NCBI RefSeq assembly: GCF_039541575.1
Contig: NZ_BAABGM010000013.1
Span: forward strand, 1 to 64,000
From: Fodinibacter luteus
Lineage (GTDB): Bacteria > Actinomycetota > Actinomycetes > Actinomycetales > Dermatophilaceae
DNA: 64,000 bases
Direction of reading: 5' to 3'
The stretch's first letter is position 1. The number at the start of each line of letters is the position of its first letter. The notes below the pieces were generated by a model. That model was not told the DNA's origin. It saw nothing but the letters and a program-made list of their open reading frames with translations, and made no database searches. This document shows positions 1-7,898 of this stretch, one piece after another. A program made the translations under genes and the position numbers.

Positions 1-10
1 GCAAACCCAC

Positions 11-27
11 GTGAGTCAACGACTCAC
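11..27. repeat. Perfect 7-bp inverted repeat at the left edge
   Basis: The arms GTGAGTC and GACTCAC match perfectly around a 3-nt centre. The site lies 52 bp past the stop of the minus-strand PGPGW gene and near the window edge, so its partner gene cannot be seen. It could be a small operator for a gene to the left or the foot of a weak terminator; it has no T-run. Confidence 0.4.
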
Positions 28-78
28 ACCACGCGGGCATCTTGACGTGAGGCAACATGATCGGGTCGGTGCGCGAGC

Positions 79-537
79 TCACAGGCCCGCGTTGGCCTCG
101 AGCCAGGTCGTGATGGCGTCGGGGACGAAGCCGGGCACCCCCGAGAACCGCATGACGAACCACAGCGCCGTCGCGACGACGAGCGCCGTCCCGAGGGCGA
201 CGAGGCCCTTGACCCACCACGGCTGCGGCTTGAGCCACTGCTCCCACGCGCGCAGCCTGGCCTTGACGAAGTCGAGCAGGCGTGCGGCCGGCTCGAACTC
301 CGAGGCCCAGATGGCGATGCCGAGGATGACGATGAACCAGCCCGGCCCGGGTAGCGGGACGAGCGCGAACCCGCCGAGCACGAGGACGAGCCCGACGGTG
401 AACACCACCGCCCGGTAGATGGCGAGCCACGTCGGGTTGGCCCGGATCCTGCGCCGCCACGCCCAGTCGTCCTGGTCGTCGCTGGAGTCGCGCAGCAGCC
501 GGTTCGGGTGCGGCTCCTCCGGGCCCGGTCGCGTCAC
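79..537 (-). CDS. PGPGW-family small membrane protein
   Basis: This 152-residue integral membrane protein belongs to the actinobacterial TIGR02611/PGPGW type, of unknown function. After a charged N-terminus (about residues 1-38) there is a hydrophobic segment, then the signature LVPLPGPGWFIVILG around residues 60-75, and a second membrane region after QPWWVKG (about 115-135). The start is GTG at 537, whose GTGA overlaps the TGA stop of the pabC-like gene, so the two are translationally coupled. It is the third gene of the pabB-pabC run. Its link to folate synthesis is probably positional only. The family call is firm; the function is unknown. Confidence 0.82.
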   Translation of the reverse strand: MTRPGPEEPHPNRLLRDSSDDQDDWAWRRRIRANPTWLAIYRAVVFTVGLVLVLGGFALVPLPGPGWFIVILGIAIWASEFEPAARLLDFVKARLRAWEQWLKPQPWWVKGLVALGTALVVATALWFVMRFSGVPGFVPDAITTWLEANAGL

Positions 538-1376
538 GGGTCGGACCCCTGCGCGGCGTGGCGCTGCCAGACCGCGCGCGCGCGCTCGGTCACCGGCCCG
601 GGAGCGGGCAGGGTGCGGCCGTCGACACCCGAGACCGGGAAGACGTCCTTGATCGACGAGGTGAGGAACACCTCGTCGGCCCGCGTGAGCACGTCGAGCG
701 GCAAGGGACGCTCGACGACCTCGACGCCGTCGGCGCGGCACCACTCCACGACGAGCTCGCGGGTGATGCCGGCGAGGCAGCCGCTCGACAGCGGTGGGGT
801 GCTCAGCGCCCCGTCGACGACGACGAACACGTTGCTCCCCGTGGCCTCGCACAGCTCACCCCGGGTGTTGGCGAAGACCGCCTCGAGCGCCCCCCGCGCC
901 TTGGCGTACGCGAGGGCGATGACGTTGTCGGCGTACGACGTCGTCTTGAGCCCGGCCGTCGCAGCTCGCTCGTTGCGCACCCAGGGCACCGTGACGACCG
1001 AGCCGTGGTCGCCCGGTGGGGCGTGCGGGACCGCGGTGACGATGTGGGTGAGGTCGCAGTCGTGCCGGTCGGACCCGAGGGGCCCCCGGCCCCCGGTGAC
1101 CGTGAAGCGCAGCCGCCCGAAGTCGATCGGCTCACCGACGAGGACGGCGTCGATGCCCTCGCGGATCCGGTCGTGGTCGGCCGCGGGCAGGCCGAGCCCG
1201 GCCATCGTGCGGTCGAGGCGGCGCAGGTGGCGCGTCACGGCGAAGGGCACGCCGGCCTCGATCTTCGCCGTCTCGAAGGCCCCGTCACCGACGGTGACGC
1301 CGTGGTCGACGGCGCTCACCGCCGGGGTGTCGGGGTCGACGATCCGTCCGTCGACCCAGACCCTGATGTCCGTCAT
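534..1376 (-). CDS. pabC: Class IV aminotransferase, probable aminodeoxychorismate lyase
   Basis: This 280-residue protein is a fold-type IV PLP enzyme. Lys144 in GLKTTSYADN is the expected Schiff-base lysine, and the ELCEATGSNVF stretch (about 172-182) is the phosphate-binding region. The reaction inferred for this context is 4-amino-4-deoxychorismate to p-aminobenzoate plus pyruvate, feeding folate synthesis in the cytosol. The immediately upstream gene is a PabB-type synthase (3 bp gap), which favours PabC over a branched-chain or D-amino-acid aminotransferase; sequence alone does not exclude those. ATG at 1376 is the natural start. Its stop overlaps the next gene. Confidence 0.85.
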   Translation of the reverse strand: MTDIRVWVDGRIVDPDTPAVSAVDHGVTVGDGAFETAKIEAGVPFAVTRHLRRLDRTMAGLGLPAADHDRIREGIDAVLVGEPIDFGRLRFTVTGGRGPLGSDRHDCDLTHIVTAVPHAPPGDHGSVVTVPWVRNERAATAGLKTTSYADNVIALAYAKARGALEAVFANTRGELCEATGSNVFVVVDGALSTPPLSSGCLAGITRELVVEWCRADGVEVVERPLPLDVLTRADEVFLTSSIKDVFPVSGVDGRTLPAPGPVTERARAVWQRHAAQGSDP

Positions 1377-1379
1377 GCG

Positions 1380-2426
1380 TCACACCCTTCCACGAGCGAG
1401 CGGCTGCCCCGCCGCGAGGGCGACGAGGCGCGCCGCCTTGAGCTCCGTCTCGGCCCACTCCCCCCGGGCGTCGCTGTCCCACGTGATGCCGGCGCCCGTC
1501 CCGAACCTCAGCACCCGCCGTCCCGCGACGTCACGGTCCGCCCAGAAGGTCCGGATGCCGACCGCGAGCCTGGCCTCGTCACGGTCGGCGTCGATCCAGC
1601 CCACCGCACCGCAGTAGGGGCCGCGGGGCACCGGCTCGAGGTCGGTGATCGCCTGCAGCGCCGTGTGCTTGGGCGCGCCGCTCACCGAGCCGGGCGGGAA
1701 GCTGGCGTCGAGCAGCTCGCGCCACGACGTGCCGGGACGCAGCCGCCCGGAGACGTCGGACACGAGGTGCACGAGCCCCGGGTGCTCCTCGACCCGGCAG
1801 AGGTGGTCGACCTCGACGGACCCCGGCAGGCTGACGTGGCCGAGGTCGTGCCGCACGAGGTCGACGATCATGACGTTCTCGGCGTAGTCCTTCGCGAGCA
1901 GCTCGGCGACGGTCGTCGCGGTGCCCTTGATCGGGCGCGAGGTGACCCGGTCCCCGCGCCGCAGCAGGTAGGCCTCGGGCGAGGCGCAGGCCAGCTCGAG
2001 GCCGGCCTCCGGCAGGTCGACGACCGCCGCGTACGGCGCCGGGTTCCCCGCCGCCAGCCGGGCGGCGAGGGCGCTGATCGCGGCATCCGAAGTCAGGTCG
2101 TGCTCGAGGACCCGGCAGAGGTTGACCTGGTAGACCGTCCCCGCGGCGATCCGCTGCCGCACCTCCTCCACCGCGGCGAGGTAGGCCGTGCGGTCCAGGC
2201 TGGAGCGCCACCCACCCGTGAGCGGCGGCCAGCTGCCGGCATCCGCCGCGCACGCGAACGGGGGACCCTCGCGCCGGACGTCCTCCATGCGGACCGCCGT
2301 GAGCCGCCCCTCGAAGGTGACGACGACGACCCAGAAGCCGCTCGTGAGGTCGCCCGCGTCGTGGCTGACCGCGCCGACGCCGCGGGCCACGAGCGACCCG
2401 AACCTCGCCACCGACACGCCCCGCAT
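1380..2426 (-). CDS. pabB: Aminodeoxychorismate synthase component I
   Basis: This 348-residue chorismate-binding enzyme adds ammonia from glutamine to chorismate. Residues 165-169 read PIKGT. The lysine at 167 marks the PabB branch, where anthranilate synthases usually have alanine. SVSGAPK lies at about 247-253 and GAGIT near the C-terminus, both standard for the family. It is shorter than E. coli PabB because the N-terminal domain is reduced, as in many actinobacterial forms. ATG at 2426 is the first start that keeps the full catalytic domain. It heads a pabB-pabC-PGPGW operon; no glutaminase (pabA) is adjacent, so that subunit must come from elsewhere. Confidence 0.88.
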   Translation of the reverse strand: MRGVSVARFGSLVARGVGAVSHDAGDLTSGFWVVVVTFEGRLTAVRMEDVRREGPPFACAADAGSWPPLTGGWRSSLDRTAYLAAVEEVRQRIAAGTVYQVNLCRVLEHDLTSDAAISALAARLAAGNPAPYAAVVDLPEAGLELACASPEAYLLRRGDRVTSRPIKGTATTVAELLAKDYAENVMIVDLVRHDLGHVSLPGSVEVDHLCRVEEHPGLVHLVSDVSGRLRPGTSWRELLDASFPPGSVSGAPKHTALQAITDLEPVPRGPYCGAVGWIDADRDEARLAVGIRTFWADRDVAGRRVLRFGTGAGITWDSDARGEWAETELKAARLVALAAGQPLARGRV

Positions 2427-2564
2427 CGTATGCGTGGCCGGGTCGCGGCTGCCCCGCCGCGGCGGGGCGATGAGCCGATCGGATGGTTGACACACCCGGC
2501 CACCGGCCACCACAGTGAGCCCGGACGGGCCTTGCAGGGGGGCCCTGAACAGGGAGGACGTGCC

Positions 2565-4487
2565 ATGACGACGGTGTCGCGGCGCACACTGCTCGCGGGG
2601 GGCGCCGCCGGCGCCGCAGGTCTGTTCGTCACGGGGTCGGGCTCGGTCCACGCGCTCTCACTGCGCGGCGCCCCGGTCCTGGACCCCACGACGGTGCCCA
2701 AGTACGTCTCCTCGCTCCTCGTCCCCCCGACGATGCCGGGGACACCGGGCGCCGACCTCGACCGGTACGTCGTCAGCGTGCGCCAGTTCCGCCAGCAGGT
2801 GCTGCCCCGCGGCCTGCCCGGCACGACCGTCTGGGGCTACGGCGCCGAGGGCGTGCGCGGCACGCACAACGCTCCGTCCCTCACGATCGAGGCGCGGGTC
2901 GACCGCCCCGTCGAGGTCACCTGGGTCAACGGCCTGGTCCACGGCACCTCGGGCCGTTACCTGCCCCACCTGTTGCCGGTGGACCCCACCCTGCACTGGG
3001 CCAACCCCGGCGGTGGGGAGGAGGGCCGCGACGGCCACCCGATGTTCATGCAGACCCCGGGTCCGTACACCGGTCCGGTGCCGATCGTCGTCCATCTCCA
3101 CGGGGGCCACACCGACGAGGAGAGCGACGGCTACCCGGAGGCGTGGTTCCTCCCGGACAGCCGCAGCATCCCGCGAGGCTACGCCCGCGTCGGCACGCAC
3201 TACGACGAGATGGCGCAGACCTACGCCGCCCGGCACGGGGGCACGTGGGCCCCGGGGACCCAGAAGGCCCGTTACGGGAACGACCAGCCGGCGGGGACGC
3301 TGTGGTTCCACGACCACGCGCTCGGCATCACCCGCCTCAACGTGTACGCCGGTCCGGCCGGCTTCTTCCTCCTGCGCGGGGGCGCCTACGATCTCGAGCC
3401 CGGGGTGCTCCCCGGCCCGGGCCCGGACGGCGGGATGCCGTTCGAGATCCCCCTCGCGATCCAGGACCGGGCCTTCCGGCGCAACGGCAACCTCTTCTAC
3501 CCCGACACCCGCGCCTACTTCGACGAGTTCGCCGGGCCCTACGTGCCGCACTCCGACATCGCCCCGATCTGGAACCCCGAGTTCTTCGGCAACGCGATGA
3601 TGGTCAACGGTCGCACCTGGCCCGACCACCGGGTCGAGCGGCGGCGCTACCGGCTCCGGCTGCTCAACGGGTGCGGGTCCCGCTTCCTCGTGCTCGCCCT
3701 CGCGACGGACCCGACGGCCCGGCCCGCCACGCCCGTTGCACCCTTCTGGCAGGTCGGCGGGGACGGCGGGTTCCTGCGCGAGCCGGTCGCCATGGAGCGC
3801 CTGCTCCTCGCGCCGGCCGAGCGCGCCGACGTCGTCGTCGACTTCGGCGCCTTCCCCGCGGGCACCGAGGTCTTCCTCGTCAACGAGGGCCCGGACGAGC
3901 CGTTCGGCGGCGGCGAGCCGGGCGAGGAGTTCGAGTGGGCCGACCCGGCGACGACGGGTCAGGTCATGCGGTTCACCGTCGTCGACCGCGTCGGCCCCGA
4001 GACGAGCACCCCGCCCGACGAGCTGTCGCTGCCGGCGCCTCCCCCGCCACCCGGCCCCACCGCGCGCACCCGGACGTTGGCCCTGCTCGAGGCGGACTCG
4101 GAGGTGCTGGCCGACGTCGGGCCCCGGGCCGCGTTCCTCGGGGTCATGGACGGCGCCGTCGCGGTCCCACTGGGCTGGGACGACGACGTCACCGAGCACC
4201 CGGGCGTCGGCGACACCGAGGTGTGGGAGATCCACAACCACACGATGGACGCGCACCCCATCCACGTGCACCTCGTGCAGTTCGAGGTCCTCGACCGGCA
4301 GGCCGACGGCCAGCCGTCGCGACCCGCGGAGCCGAACGAGAGCGGTCCGAAGGACACCGTCATCGCGTACCCGCACGAGGTGACCCGGATCCGGGCCCAC
4401 TTCGACAAGCCGGGCCTGTTCGTGTGGCACTGCCACATCCTCGAGCACGAGGACCACGAGATGATGCGGCCCTTCAGGGTCGGGTGA
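2565..4487 (+). CDS. Multicopper oxidase, CotA/phenoxazinone-synthase-like, Tat-exported
   Basis: This 640-residue laccase-type oxidase couples one-electron oxidation of phenols, bilirubin-like compounds or metals to reduction of O2 to water. The N-terminus SRRTLLAGGAAGAAG (5-19) is a twin-arginine signal, so a folded copper-loaded enzyme is probably exported. All four copper-binding blocks are present: HLHGGHT (177-183), LWFHDHALG (246-254), HPIHVHLVQF (about 564-573) and HCHILEHEDHEMM (about 620-632). The last contains the His-Cys-His bridge and an axial Met. A strong Shine-Dalgarno AGGGAGG lies 7 nt before ATG 2565. It stands alone, divergent from pabB and convergent with a kinase. The natural substrate cannot be read from sequence. 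Confidence 0.9.
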   Translation: MTTVSRRTLLAGGAAGAAGLFVTGSGSVHALSLRGAPVLDPTTVPKYVSSLLVPPTMPGTPGADLDRYVVSVRQFRQQVLPRGLPGTTVWGYGAEGVRGTHNAPSLTIEARVDRPVEVTWVNGLVHGTSGRYLPHLLPVDPTLHWANPGGGEEGRDGHPMFMQTPGPYTGPVPIVVHLHGGHTDEESDGYPEAWFLPDSRSIPRGYARVGTHYDEMAQTYAARHGGTWAPGTQKARYGNDQPAGTLWFHDHALGITRLNVYAGPAGFFLLRGGAYDLEPGVLPGPGPDGGMPFEIPLAIQDRAFRRNGNLFYPDTRAYFDEFAGPYVPHSDIAPIWNPEFFGNAMMVNGRTWPDHRVERRRYRLRLLNGCGSRFLVLALATDPTARPATPVAPFWQVGGDGGFLREPVAMERLLLAPAERADVVVDFGAFPAGTEVFLVNEGPDEPFGGGEPGEEFEWADPATTGQVMRFTVVDRVGPETSTPPDELSLPAPPPPPGPTARTRTLALLEADSEVLADVGPRAAFLGVMDGAVAVPLGWDDDVTEHPGVGDTEVWEIHNHTMDAHPIHVHLVQFEVLDRQADGQPSRPAEPNESGPKDTVIAYPHEVTRIRAHFDKPGLFVWHCHILEHEDHEMMRPFRVG

Positions 4488-4492
4488 GCCCC

Positions 4493-4539
4493 GGGTGGGC
4501 GCCTCGTCCCCGCCGAGGGACGGGCCGAGGCGCCTACCC
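4493..4539. terminator. Bidirectional hairpin between the oxidase and the kinase
   Basis: GGGTGGGCGCCTCG (4493-4506) pairs with CGAGGCGCCTACCC (4526-4539), with one G-T pair and an inner TCCC/GGGA step. It begins 5 bp after the oxidase stop and includes the TAG stop of the opposing kinase gene, so one hairpin can end both convergent transcripts. There is no clear T-run, as is common in this GC range. Confidence 0.65.
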
Positions 4540-5178
4540 GAGCACGACCTCGAGGTCGGCCCGGTGGAGGGTGGCGCGGATGAGCGCGGCGTTCGGCTCG
4601 TCGACGGAGGCCACCCACGCCGCGGCGCGCGCCGGGGGCTTGCCGAACGCGACGTGCCGGGCCACGAGGCGCTCGGTCCGCACCGCCGGGTCGACGCGCA
4701 CCGCCCACACCTCGTCGAGCAGGCCACGCACGGCATCCCACGGGGCCTCGTCGACGAGGAGGTAGTTGCCCTCCGTGACGACGACCTCGGTGCCCGGCGG
4801 CACCGCGATCGCACCGGCGACGGACTCCTCGATCGAGCGGTCGTACGTCGGGGCCCACACCGTCGAGGGAGCGCCGGCGCGCACGCGGGAGAGGAGTGCG
4901 GCATACCCGGCGCCGTCGAAGGTGTCGATCGCCCCCTTGCGCTCGGCCCGGCCGAGCGCCGCGAGCGCGACGTTGGCGAGGTGGAAGCCGTCCATCGGCA
5001 CGAGCACCGTGGCGCAGCCCCGCTCGGTGAGCGCGGAGACGAGGGATGCCGCAAGCGTGGACTTCCCGGCCGCCGGCTCCCCGGCGAGGCCGACGAGCGC
5101 GGGGCGGCCACCGGCGGCGGAACGCAGACCGAGCACCCGGTCGACGAGGTCCTCGAGCGGCGGCTCGTGACCGGTCAT
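4534..5178 (-). CDS. Nucleoside/pantothenate-kinase-like P-loop protein
   Basis: This 214-residue protein resembles the uridine kinase/pantothenate kinase (CoaA-like, PRK) superfamily. The Walker A motif GEPAAGKS is at 33-40, VPMDGFHL (about 59-66) matches the substrate-side aspartate region, and VVVTEGNYLL (about 131-140) the Walker-B-like strand. It is shorter than CoaA, and the acceptor substrate is not identifiable; proteins like this are usually labelled nucleoside/nucleotide kinase family. The ATG at 5178 sits directly behind a hairpin that contains part of its Shine-Dalgarno (see the regulatory entry). It is monocistronic, with a shared terminator at its 3' end. Confidence 0.8.
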   Translation of the reverse strand: MTGHEPPLEDLVDRVLGLRSAAGGRPALVGLAGEPAAGKSTLAASLVSALTERGCATVLVPMDGFHLANVALAALGRAERKGAIDTFDGAGYAALLSRVRAGAPSTVWAPTYDRSIEESVAGAIAVPPGTEVVVTEGNYLLVDEAPWDAVRGLLDEVWAVRVDPAVRTERLVARHVAFGKPPARAAAWVASVDEPNAALIRATLHRADLEVVLG

Positions 5179-5209
5179 CGGCACTCCTCCTGTGGAGACG
5201 GGAGTGCCG
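5179..5209 (-). promoter_or_regulatory. 5' leader hairpin overlapping the ribosome-binding site of the kinase
   Basis: CGGCACTCC (5179-5187) and GGAGTGCCG (5201-5209) are perfect 9-bp arms around a 13-nt loop. Read on the minus strand, the 3' arm ends directly at the ATG (5178). The AGGAGG Shine-Dalgarno (5191-5186) lies half in the loop and half in the stem. In RNA this would hide the ribosome site unless melted, so a thermosensor or ligand-sensitive leader is possible but unproven. Confidence 0.5.
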
Positions 5210-5254
5210 ACGCTACCGAAGGTCCGCCCGAATCGGCTGCCCGGCATCCACCGG

Positions 5255-5767
5255 TCAGACCTTGGCCGGCAGCGAGGTCGCCACCTGGCGGCCCCACGAC
5301 CGGGCCCGGTCGAGCTCACCGTCGGCGAGAGGTCCGTCGACGTCGAGCACATAGAAGCTCTCGGGGGCCATGGCCTGCGTGAAGCCGTGCCGCCGGCCGG
5401 CCCGCGCCGCACTGTGGGACGCCGACCCGGGAAGGCGGCGCACCTTGGTCACCCTCGTGTCGAACGCCGCGAACCAGCGGCCGTGCTCGTCCGGCAGGGC
5501 CAGGAGCCACTCTCGCAGGCCGGTCTCGACGGACCCCTGCGTCGCTCCCTGTCCGCGAGCGTCGCGACGGGTGCTGGCCCGGCTCATCGAGAAGGCGTGC
5601 GTCGGGCCGCCGGCCACGACGAGGTCGACGCCCTCGAGGTCGGTCGGGGCGGACGACACCTCCGCGACCTGCACGCTCATCACCTCGGCGACCCCGTCCG
5701 CCACGGCGTGAGCGACCTGCCCGGAGTTGCCGAACATCGACTCGTAGACGACCAGTGCGCGTGCCAT
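5255..5767 (-). CDS. Flavodoxin-fold protein
   Basis: This 170-residue protein starts with the FMN phosphate-binding loop VVYESMFGNSGQVA (residues 6-19), typical of flavodoxins and the FldA/WrbA-like group. VVAGGPTHAFSMSR (50-63) is the expected second FMN loop. It is a probable cytosolic one-electron carrier or FMN-binding oxidoreductase. A redox partner gene is not next to it. ATG at 5767 is the only reasonable start. It lies downstream of, and on the same strand as, the ion-channel gene, 88 bp away, so it could be co-transcribed or independent. Confidence 0.82.
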   Translation of the reverse strand: MARALVVYESMFGNSGQVAHAVADGVAEVMSVQVAEVSSAPTDLEGVDLVVAGGPTHAFSMSRASTRRDARGQGATQGSVETGLREWLLALPDEHGRWFAAFDTRVTKVRRLPGSASHSAARAGRRHGFTQAMAPESFYVLDVDGPLADGELDRARSWGRQVATSLPAKV

Positions 5768-5855
5768 CGTCGATCCCTTCCACGGCGCGGGCCTGGTGGG
5801 TCAGCGCCCACCTCCACCGTACGTCCGGGGCCACGCGCAGGGGCTGTCTCGTCGG

Positions 5856-6602
5856 TCACTCACGGCGGGACGTGGTGGCGAACCGGGCCACGACGATGGC
5901 GACGACGGTGACGAGGAACAGCTGGCCGAACACGGCCTCCGAGGACACCAGCAGGCGTGCGAGATCGGTCGCGGGAGCGACGTCGCCGATGCCGAGGGTC
6001 GAGATGGTCGTCAGGCTGAGGTAGGTGTAGACGCTGGAGGTCAAGGGCTCCCCGAACAGCCACGCGGACGACCACGCGTCGACGGCCTGGTAGACCGCGG
6101 CGTAGGCCACGGCGATCTGCAGGTAGGCGGCGATCGTGCCCAGGACGGTACGCAGGCCGACGACGGTGTGCCGCATGAGGCGTCGGATGACGAGCACGGG
6201 GACCATGAGGACGACGACGAGCCACACCGGGTCGGCGCGCGAGGCGTCGGGAACCGCGGTGCCAGAGGCCGCCTCGAAGACCGCCACGAGCACGAGGAAG
6301 CCCAGCGACACCCCCACGGCCGCCTCCACGAATCGGCGGGGACCCGGGCGCATGCCCGTCGCACGCGCGGCGGCGACCAGCGCGGCGCCGCTCATCGTGT
6401 GGGCAGCGAGGGACTCACCGTACGACGCCCCGACGTCGACGAGCGAGGACACCACGATCGTCAGCAGGACGAAGGTGAGGAGCACGCCGAAGCGGTCCTC
6501 GGGGGCGGCGCGCCAGTCGCGCCACACGTCCTTCAGACCCCGGTGGGGCGGGCGCCCCCCGGGGGGCGCCTGCTCCTCCGCGGAGGCCGGAGCCTCGGTC
6601 AT
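5856..6602 (-). CDS. Ion channel family membrane protein (two-helix pore type)
   Basis: This 248-residue protein has hydrophobic segments at about 38-55, 93-110, 126-141, 152-175 and 219-240. A pore-helix/filter signature LTTISTLGIGD lies at 197-207. The filter TLGIGD resembles the K+ channel TVGYGD motif but differs at two positions, so potassium selectivity is likely though not certain. There is no RCK/TrkA-N domain in the chain. ATG at 6602 was chosen because the codons upstream give an arginine-rich, non-membrane extension. It is divergent from the gene at 6836. Confidence 0.78.
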   Translation of the reverse strand: MTEAPASAEEQAPPGGRPPHRGLKDVWRDWRAAPEDRFGVLLTFVLLTIVVSSLVDVGASYGESLAAHTMSGAALVAAARATGMRPGPRRFVEAAVGVSLGFLVLVAVFEAASGTAVPDASRADPVWLVVVLMVPVLVIRRLMRHTVVGLRTVLGTIAAYLQIAVAYAAVYQAVDAWSSAWLFGEPLTSSVYTYLSLTTISTLGIGDVAPATDLARLLVSSEAVFGQLFLVTVVAIVVARFATTSRRE

Positions 6603-6796
6603 GGCTCGAGATGCCTCTCTCGCAACGGCATGCGCACATCCTCTTCCCGCATCGGTCCGGGTGACTGCGACGCGGGCCCAACCTACCGAAGAGCCAGCAC
6701 CCGGTCGGGGACGCGCGCGCCGGCCGCCGCGGGGTGCACAGTCGCTGCGGCTGCTGACACGGCGCCATCTGCGGCGTACCGTCGGTCGATGGACCA

Positions 6797-6809
6797 CTTC
6801 ACGGTGAAG
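6797..6809. promoter_or_regulatory. Perfect CTTCAC-G-GTGAAG dyad in a divergent intergenic region
   Basis: The 13-bp dyad lies 26 bp before the plus-strand start at 6836, in the 233-bp gap shared with the divergent channel gene. The position suits an operator for either gene. The regulator is unknown; a dyad this short could also arise by chance. Confidence 0.3.
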
Positions 6810-6835
6810 CGGCCCCGGGAACGATCGGAGTTGGC

Positions 6836-7450
6836 ATGTTCATCCAGGTCATCCAGGGAATGTGTTCGGACGAGGCGACGCTGCGCGGCCACATGGACCG
6901 CTGGAGGGAAGAGCTCTCCAGCGGTGCGGAGGGGTGGCTCGGCGGGACCTACGGCATGACCGACGACGGCCAGTTCGTCGGCGTCGTGCGGTTCGAGTCG
7001 CGCGAGGCCGCCGCCCGCAACTCGCTGCGCCCCGAGCAGGGCGCGTGGTGGGAGGAGGCCAAGGGCTGCTTCACCGGTGACGTGACCTTCCACGACTGCG
7101 ACGACGCCATCGTCATGCTCGACGGCGGGTCCGACGACGCCGGGTTCGTCCAGGTCATCCAGGGCCGGCTCGACGACCCGCGGCACTTCCGCGAGTTCAT
7201 GTCGCAGCCCATGGACGCGCTGCACGAGGCGCGCCCGGAGATCATCGGCGGCACCATCGCGATCGACGACGACGGCTGGTTCACCGAGACCATCTCCTTC
7301 CGCAGCGAGGCGGAGGCCCGGCGGGGCGAGGCGATGTCGATGCCGGCCGAGATGGCCGAGGAGCTCGACCGCGAGATGGCCCAGGTGCACGACATGCGCT
7401 ACCTCGACCTGCACCACCCGTGGTTCGCCAGCGGGATGCAGCGCACGTGA
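6836..7450 (+). CDS. Hypothetical protein with two ferredoxin-like/ABM-type repeats
   Basis: This 204-residue acidic protein has two related halves. FIQVIQG (2-8) and FVQVIQG (104-110) each open a unit of about 90 residues, followed by a GGTYGMTDDGQFV-like strand (36-48) and its counterpart GGTIAIDDDGWFT. The layout suggests two fused dimeric alpha-beta barrel (antibiotic-biosynthesis-monooxygenase-like) modules forming an intramolecular dimer. No catalytic residues are evident. A GGAG Shine-Dalgarno lies before ATG 6836, and a strong terminator follows the stop. Function unknown. Confidence 0.75.
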   Translation: MFIQVIQGMCSDEATLRGHMDRWREELSSGAEGWLGGTYGMTDDGQFVGVVRFESREAAARNSLRPEQGAWWEEAKGCFTGDVTFHDCDDAIVMLDGGSDDAGFVQVIQGRLDDPRHFREFMSQPMDALHEARPEIIGGTIAIDDDGWFTETISFRSEAEARRGEAMSMPAEMAEELDREMAQVHDMRYLDLHHPWFASGMQRT

Positions 7451-7467
7451 GCACGCGCGCCGCACGC

Positions 7468-7501
7468 GACGAAGCCCGCCAGTGTCCTGGCGGGCTTCGT
7501 C
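7468..7501. terminator. Strong bidirectional terminator hairpin
   Basis: GACGAAGCCCGCCAG (7468-7482) and CTGGCGGGCTTCGTC (7487-7501) form a perfect 15-bp stem with a 4-nt loop. It lies between the plus-strand hypothetical gene (stop at 7450) and the 3' end of tRNA-Val (7509, minus), so it can end both transcripts. Confidence 0.85.
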
Positions 7502-7508
7502 CTCGGCG

Positions 7509-7582
7509 TGGACGCGAGAGGACTCGAACCTCCGACCCCCACCGTGTCAAGGTGGTGCGCTAACCATCTGCGCTACGCGTCC
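7509..7582 (-). tRNA. tRNA-Val (GAC anticodon)
   Basis: This is a 74-nt cloverleaf. The acceptor strands GGACGCG (7582-7576) and CGCGTCC pair fully, with discriminator A at 7509. The T-arm contains GGTTCGAGTCC, and the anticodon loop TTGACAC gives GAC (valine). CCA is not encoded. It is the last tRNA of the Gly-Cys-Val cluster, just before the shared terminator. Confidence 0.95.
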
Positions 7583-7627
7583 GTGGGTGCTGCTTCGTGC
7601 GGTACTGGCTTCTTCGGGTACTACTCG

Positions 7628-7698
7628 AGGTGGAGACGGGATTTGAACCCGTGTACGCGGCTTTGCAGGCCGCTGCCTCGCCTCTCGGCCACTCCACC
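7628..7698 (-). tRNA. tRNA-Cys (GCA anticodon)
   Basis: This is a 71-nt tRNA. The acceptor GGTGGAG/CTCCACC is perfect, the discriminator is U (7628), the anticodon loop CTGCAAA sits between GCGGC/GCCGC stems, and the T-loop is GGGTTCAAATCCC. CCA is not encoded. It is the middle member of the cluster. Confidence 0.95.
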
Positions 7699-7721
7699 AT
7701 GTTCGGGGCGGCTAACCCTCG

Positions 7722-7794
7722 AGCGGATGACCGGGTTCGAACCGGCGACCTCAACCTTGGCAAGGTTGCGCTCTACCAACTGAGCTACATCCGC
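7722..7794 (-). tRNA. tRNA-Gly (GCC anticodon)
   Basis: This is a 73-nt tRNA. The acceptor GCGGATG... pairs with CATCCGC, the discriminator is U (7722), the anticodon loop is TTGCCAA (GCC) and the T-arm is CCGGTTCGAACCCGG. It is the first gene of the cluster on the minus strand. Confidence 0.95.
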
Positions 7795-7839
7795 GCGCGT
7801 CTGCGGGGTCCGGAAACCACGCTCGGCGTGCTCGCAGAC

Positions 7840-7868
7840 ATTATCCGATGCCCGCGGCGAACTCCAAA
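7840..7868 (-). promoter_or_regulatory. Promoter of the tRNA Gly-Cys-Val cluster
   Basis: On the minus strand, TTTGGA (7868-7863) and GATAAT (7845-7840) are separated by 17 bp, close to a sigma-70-type promoter. The -10 lies about 45 bp before the 5' end of tRNA-Gly, leaving a short leader for RNase P processing. The promoter begins 31 bp after the stop of the upstream membrane-protein gene. Confidence 0.65.
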
Positions 7869-7898
7869 CCGGCCGGCGGGCACCGTACCGGGTCGGCG

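Noticed and set aside
38..60. Promoter at the left edge (TTGACG at 42-47)
   Set aside because: No -10 at a usable distance and no start codon for a gene in the right direction.
558..2564. A very long plus-strand open frame opposite pabB, pabC and PGPGW, continuous with the multicopper oxidase
   Set aside because: Its translation is Arg/Gly/Val-rich without family motifs, and it lies opposite three genes with clear signatures. The oxidase has its own Shine-Dalgarno and Tat start at 2565.
7509..7794. tRNA cluster as an integration (att) site
   Set aside because: No integrase, no duplicated tRNA 3' end and no shift in gene content next to the cluster.
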